From the NCBI GenBank assembly GCA_900550185.1, contig URRN01000006.1, positions 1 through 37,714 of the forward strand: a stretch of 37,714 nt of DNA, written 5' to 3'. The number at the start of each line of letters is the position of its first letter. The stretch's first letter is position 1. This document shows, one piece after another, positions 33,701 to 37,714 of this stretch. This stretch comes from an uncultured Collinsella sp. Its GTDB lineage: Bacteria > Actinomycetota > Coriobacteriia > Coriobacteriales > Coriobacteriaceae. The position numbers were made by a program, and so were the translations under genes. Below the pieces are notes generated by a model. The model was not told the origin of the DNA, ran no database searches, and saw nothing but the letters and a program-made list of their open reading frames with translations.

Positions 33701-36700
33701 GTGCTCGTGCTTCCGTAGCCAAAACTCTCCAGCAGGCTCGCATGGGTGAAGATCGTTTTGTTCTTTTGGCTGGGCAAGCTGATTTGCTCAAACTTTGCCG
33801 TCACCTGATCGGCCTCACTGCCTACACCAAGCTTTCCGAACAGCGACGTAGCCGCCTTGGTGTCACTCGTGTACCCAGTAGTCTTGATATTCTTCGCGTT
33901 CAGGCTCACGTACTTCTGCATCTCGTTGATGAGCAGAGGCATATAGGCGTTAGCATCCGTGGCGCTGTTGGCGCCGTCGACAATCAGATTGTTGAGCGTA
34001 AGACCATCAATTGAGATCTTTCTAATCTTGGTGCCATTGCCGTCGCTGGACCCATACACGTAGCGGCACACGAGCGCGCCCGAAGAGCTTCCGCTTGCTC
34101 CATCAGTGTCTTCAGAGCTCTTTCCGTCATTAATAACGGGCCCAACAGTACCACGCAAAGTGACGTTTTTTACTGTGAGATCGCCGTTTGCCACCGTTCG
34201 AAAAAGACCGCAGTGCATGTTCTCGTGCTGGGTAGCATCGGAATTTAGCTTGTTGCCATTCTGCTCGGCCTTGATCTTGGAGTAACAGAAGGTAATGGTC
34301 GCATTCTCAACCGTCACCTCTCCGCTCGGCTGAGTGGGATAATAGCTGTAGCCGGCCAAATCGATTGTACCCGTTATGGTTATGGAATCATCGAGCCCTG
34401 TCGTGCCATTGGGAACGATTGTCGAACGAATACCTTCGGGAGCATAACGGTAAGCAGACCATAAGAGCAGCTTTTCCGCTGTATCGATTTGACTGCCACT
34501 AAAGCCGCCTTCACAATTCTTAGAGGCTATGTCGAGGTTGTAGAAGTAGCGGGTATTGCCGTTCGTATTCTGGCTTCGACCGAAAGACGAGCGATTATGG
34601 TAGCTGTTGTCTTTTGTGGAATCGCCGTCCATGTCCAGCTTGTTTTTCTGTGTGTGTAGCGAAACGACCGTGTTCCAGTCGGCGTCCATGAGCTTGCTGC
34701 CGTTGTTTGGTTTTACACCGCTGCCAACCCATTCATCGAAGGACGTTACGCCCGGTGCAACGATGGCCCCCTCGCCGCTGGGCACCCTATAGGCGGTATC
34801 CCAATAAGCCCTGTCCTCCAAGTACAGGCCTAGGTAGCTCTCGACGCCATATGTCGTCTTATCATCCACCTTGCAGCCGCGGCAAACTAGAACGCCGAGC
34901 GTCTGAGCGGCGCCTGCATTAATCTTTGTGCCCGAGAGATCGATGGCGTAGTTGTTGATAATCCAGTGACCGCTGGCTGCGTATACGAGGCCGCCGACCT
35001 CGGTAGAGTCGCTTGCAGCCACAGTCGTGTTGTTGGTCGTTTTGAGGGCGTAGGTGCTGCCGCTGGTGTTTGCAGCAGCATCGCCAATGGTGACGATGGC
35101 GTTGCCCCAGCTGTAGCCCAAAAGGCCACCGGCACCGTTGAGCGCATCACCGTTCCTACCGACGTTCATCTTGAATGAATTGAACGAAAGGCCCGAAATG
35201 TTCACGTACTTATCAGCTGAGTTGGCTATTGTCCCTGCATTGTAGGTACTCTGTGCGATGCAGCCGATAAGACCACCGACTTGGGCAATCTTGCCGCCGG
35301 CGCAATCGCCGGTTTTGATTTCGCCGCCGACTTCGAGGCCCGTAACATTGAATGTCGAAGCGCAATCGCTCACATAGCCGATGGCACCGCCAATACGGCT
35401 ATTGCCGTTAAGCGATCCGGCTGCAGTGATAGTCGTTTGCGCCTTGCTGTTACCCTTAAACGTAACCGTGGCAGCCGCCGACACGCTGCCCGCAATACCA
35501 CCAATGTTCACGTCATTGGCAAACGTATCATCGCACGCGTTATTCGTTTTGCACGTTACGCTAGACAATGACAGGTTGCCGACGATGGCACCCGCCAGCG
35601 ACCCGGCATCGATAGCCGAACCGTTATCGAACTTCATGGAGCCAGCGATTGTGACGTTGGAGATGGTTGCGCCGTTGACGGCCGCGAACAAGCCTAAGCG
35701 GCCGTGGCGGTAGATTTTGCCGTTGCCGTTGCTCGTGTCATTGCCGTCAAGCACAGCTTCACCACGCTTGCCGTACGGCTCGCCGACGGCAAGGTTGATT
35801 GTGCCGTTGCCATTTGTGCCGCCGCCGTTCAACGTTCCCGAGAAAACTTGCGAGCCGTCTGCACGATCCTGCGTGAAACCCGTCAGGCCCGTGCCCTTGA
35901 GATCAATAGTGCCGTTCACCGTAATGGTCGAGGACTGCAAGATGTTCGGGTTGTTTTCAGAAACGCCCTCGACCATGGAGTAGTAGCCGTTGGTTTGCCA
36001 GGTGATTACAAGTTTGGCGAAATCCTCAACAGAGGTTAGGGTGTAGGCACCGTTAGTCAGCGCCAACGATGCCGGCAAGGTCAGCTTGTGAGTGCTGGGG
36101 TCAAGCGTAATAAATTTATCGCCCAAGCGAATAACTTCGCCATAGGTCGCGATATCATCCGTCTTCGAGGCCTTGTTGCTGCGCCTATAGGTCCAACCCG
36201 TAGCGCCTTCATCGGTTACGTTACCGTTAGAGCCATCGCCGGCAGCGAAAATCAGTGCGTTGTTGTTCTCGTAGACAAGCTGACCCGTCGTGGCGTTCTC
36301 GGCAAAGCTTGCGCCCGACAGGTTTGTGATGCCGCTGAACTTGATTACGGCATTCCGTGCGGAGCCCGCAATACCAGCCGCGCGATTGTTTGCTGCACCG
36401 CCAATGGCATTATCGCTTGTAAGCGTAAAATCGCGCACGTCGAGCACGCTGCGCGTGTCGATAACACCCACGGCGCCACCGAACTTTCCGGCGTCCGTTC
36501 GTGCCGAAGCAACTCCCTTGCACGTAACCGTCACGCCGTCGAGCACAGCGGCGACAGGCTGCGAATTGACAGGCTGCGAATTGGAATCCGCGTTATCGCC
36601 AACATAGCCAACAACACCGCCCGTATCGGACAGCTTGCCCGCAAGTTCAAACTCAATTGAGCACGTTTTCTTATCCGCATCCTTTTGGACCACAAAGGCA

Positions 36701-37643
36701 CGCAAAGCGCCTTTGTCGTCCGTTTTCGTCGCGAACACCTTGCCGACAAGGCCGCCGTAGCTGCCGTTGACACTAACATCTTCTGGTAAGGCGAGTTTGC
36801 TCTTATACGCCCCGCCTTGCACCACGATGTCTCCATTAGAGATATCGGCCATGCCAAAAAGAGCGCCGGCGCGCTGCGACGCACCAAGTGTCACAAGGTT
36901 GCCCAGGTCGAACATATTGGGCTTAACGATAAATCCCTGCGCAAAGCTCACGTCGCCGATAACGCCACCAGAACAAGCGCTGTTCTCATCGCCAATATTT
37001 AGAGGACACCTAATCTGCTTATTATCCGCGCCCAGCGTGAGCACGGTCGCTTTGCCAATAAAACCGCCGCTGGCGGTGGTGCCCTTGACGGTGAGCGCGC
37101 GTAGGTCGAGAGCTTCCGTGACGTTGACCATGGCACCTGCGCTCGAGCCAACGAGGCCTACGACACCGCCGGCGGAGCCGTTTGTGGACTGGACGGTGGT
37201 GGTGGGAACGTTGGTCAGGGCGCCGATACTCAGGGTCGCACCGTCCTTGACTTCGCCTACGAGCAGGCCAGCGTTGCCAGAGCTCGTTTTGACGGTTCCG
37301 TCTGAGGCCAGATCGTTGGGGAACGTGACGGACTCAACCGTCAAGGTCCCGCTCTCGACCGTGTTGGCAATCAAGCCAATGTTGCCCGTCGCATTCGCGT
37401 TGAGATTCTTTCGGGAACAGGTGGGGGTGAGGCTATAGGTAACGTTCGCGGTAAGGTTGCCCGTCGTCGTACCCAGGAGAGGTGCCGTCAAGGCGGAAGT
37501 CGTGTCCTTCACATCAGCGTTCACGGGATCCGCGATGTCAACCGACGCGATGAGCGCCTTGCTCTCTTCGCTGTTTTCCGCACCGCTGACCTTCGAAGCG
37601 ACCATCGGCGCGCTATAGCTAGTCGCGCCCACCCACTTTATCC
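27709..37643 (-). CDS. Giant GLUG-rich surface protein, N-terminus missing
   Basis: One uninterrupted frame of more than 3300 codons. It is open at its 5' side: codons before the GTG at 37632 (TGIKWV...) run into adapter sequence, so the signal peptide and true start are missing. Residues about 1-2600 are beta-helix-like, with dozens of GLUG-type turns (GGLVGKVF, GGVVGYVGD, GGLLGSSG, GGLIGEVT, GGLLGAINS) and several module starts such as YTLTSVEDFAKL (about 525) and KDATEMNAIANYI (about 1415). The last 650 residues look like beta-sandwich domains. The C-terminus (PDYVTYTLTRVNLNGIDH) has no LPxTG motif, membrane helix or choline/SLH-type repeat. It is probably a secreted adhesin or glycan-binding protein held non-covalently. 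Base composition and third-position usage look A/T-richer than the core genes, suggesting transfer. Confidence 0.8.
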
Positions 37644-37714
37644 CTGTCTCCTATACACATCCCCGAGCCCACGAGACCTCTCTACATCTCGTATGCCGTC
37701 TTCTGCTTGAAAAA
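37644..37714 (+). other. Illumina Nextera adapter sequence (non-genomic)
   Basis: Bases 37644-37662 match the Tn5 mosaic end at 17 of 19 positions. CCGAGCCCACGAGAC follows at 37663-37677, then the 8-base i7 index CTCTCTAC (N707) at 37678-37685, the flow-cell sequence starting ATCTCGTATGCC at 37686-37709, and A5. This is read-through adapter kept at a contig end and should be trimmed. Confidence 0.97.

Overview
The window is GC-rich, has few intergenic gaps and looks like chromosome of an anaerobic actinobacterium of the class Coriobacteriia, most likely Collinsella or a close relative. This is inferred from base composition, the gene families present and a group 4 hydrogenase in a gut-type surface-protein context. 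No rRNA or tRNA gene is visible, so the taxonomy is not proven.

Layout. 1-6.8 kb (all minus strand) is a membrane and envelope block: a PRC-barrel/MgtE_N protein running off the left end, a membrane-anchored NodB-fold protein that has lost its catalytic histidines, a PRC-barrel protein coupled to a YtxH protein, a protein resembling the cyanophycin-synthetase N-domain with an acidic tail, a CNNM/CorC-type hemolysin and a hemolysin III. 6.9-9.4 kb holds a membrane-anchored alpha/beta hydrolase with two operator-like palindromes, and a convergent DUF362 ferredoxin-type protein. 9.6-18.6 kb is an export region: a MacB-like ABC pair (FtsX-type permease plus ATPase), then an ABC-2 exporter (ATPase plus two permeases) divergent from a NarL-type two-component system that probably controls it. 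19.1-24.8 kb is a five-gene operon for a six-subunit energy-converting [NiFe] hydrogenase (Ech/FHL type, subunit order ABCDEF) in which the two membrane subunits are fused. 25-27.3 kb has an orphan IS3-type OrfA-like HTH protein and an AlbA_2 (Schlafen-type) regulator flanked on both sides by arrays of a 20-bp repeat. 27.7-37.6 kb is one uninterrupted frame for a giant GLUG-rich surface protein whose N-terminus is missing.

The last 71 bases (37644-37714) are not genomic. They match the Illumina Nextera read-through adapter (mosaic end, i7 index CTCTCTAC, flow-cell sequence and poly-A), so the giant gene is cut by a contig end.

Several palindromic non-coding repeat families lie between genes: REP-like GGGGACAG units at the 3' ends of three genes, a 131-bp imperfect palindrome at 7957-8087, nested inverted repeats at 18614-18953, and a 207-bp element with perfect 26-bp inverted ends at 27414-27620. 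The strongest candidates for something undescribed are the AlbA_2 gene with its flanking arrays and, next to it, the 207-bp inverted-repeat element. All functional calls rest on reading motifs by eye; no database search was run.
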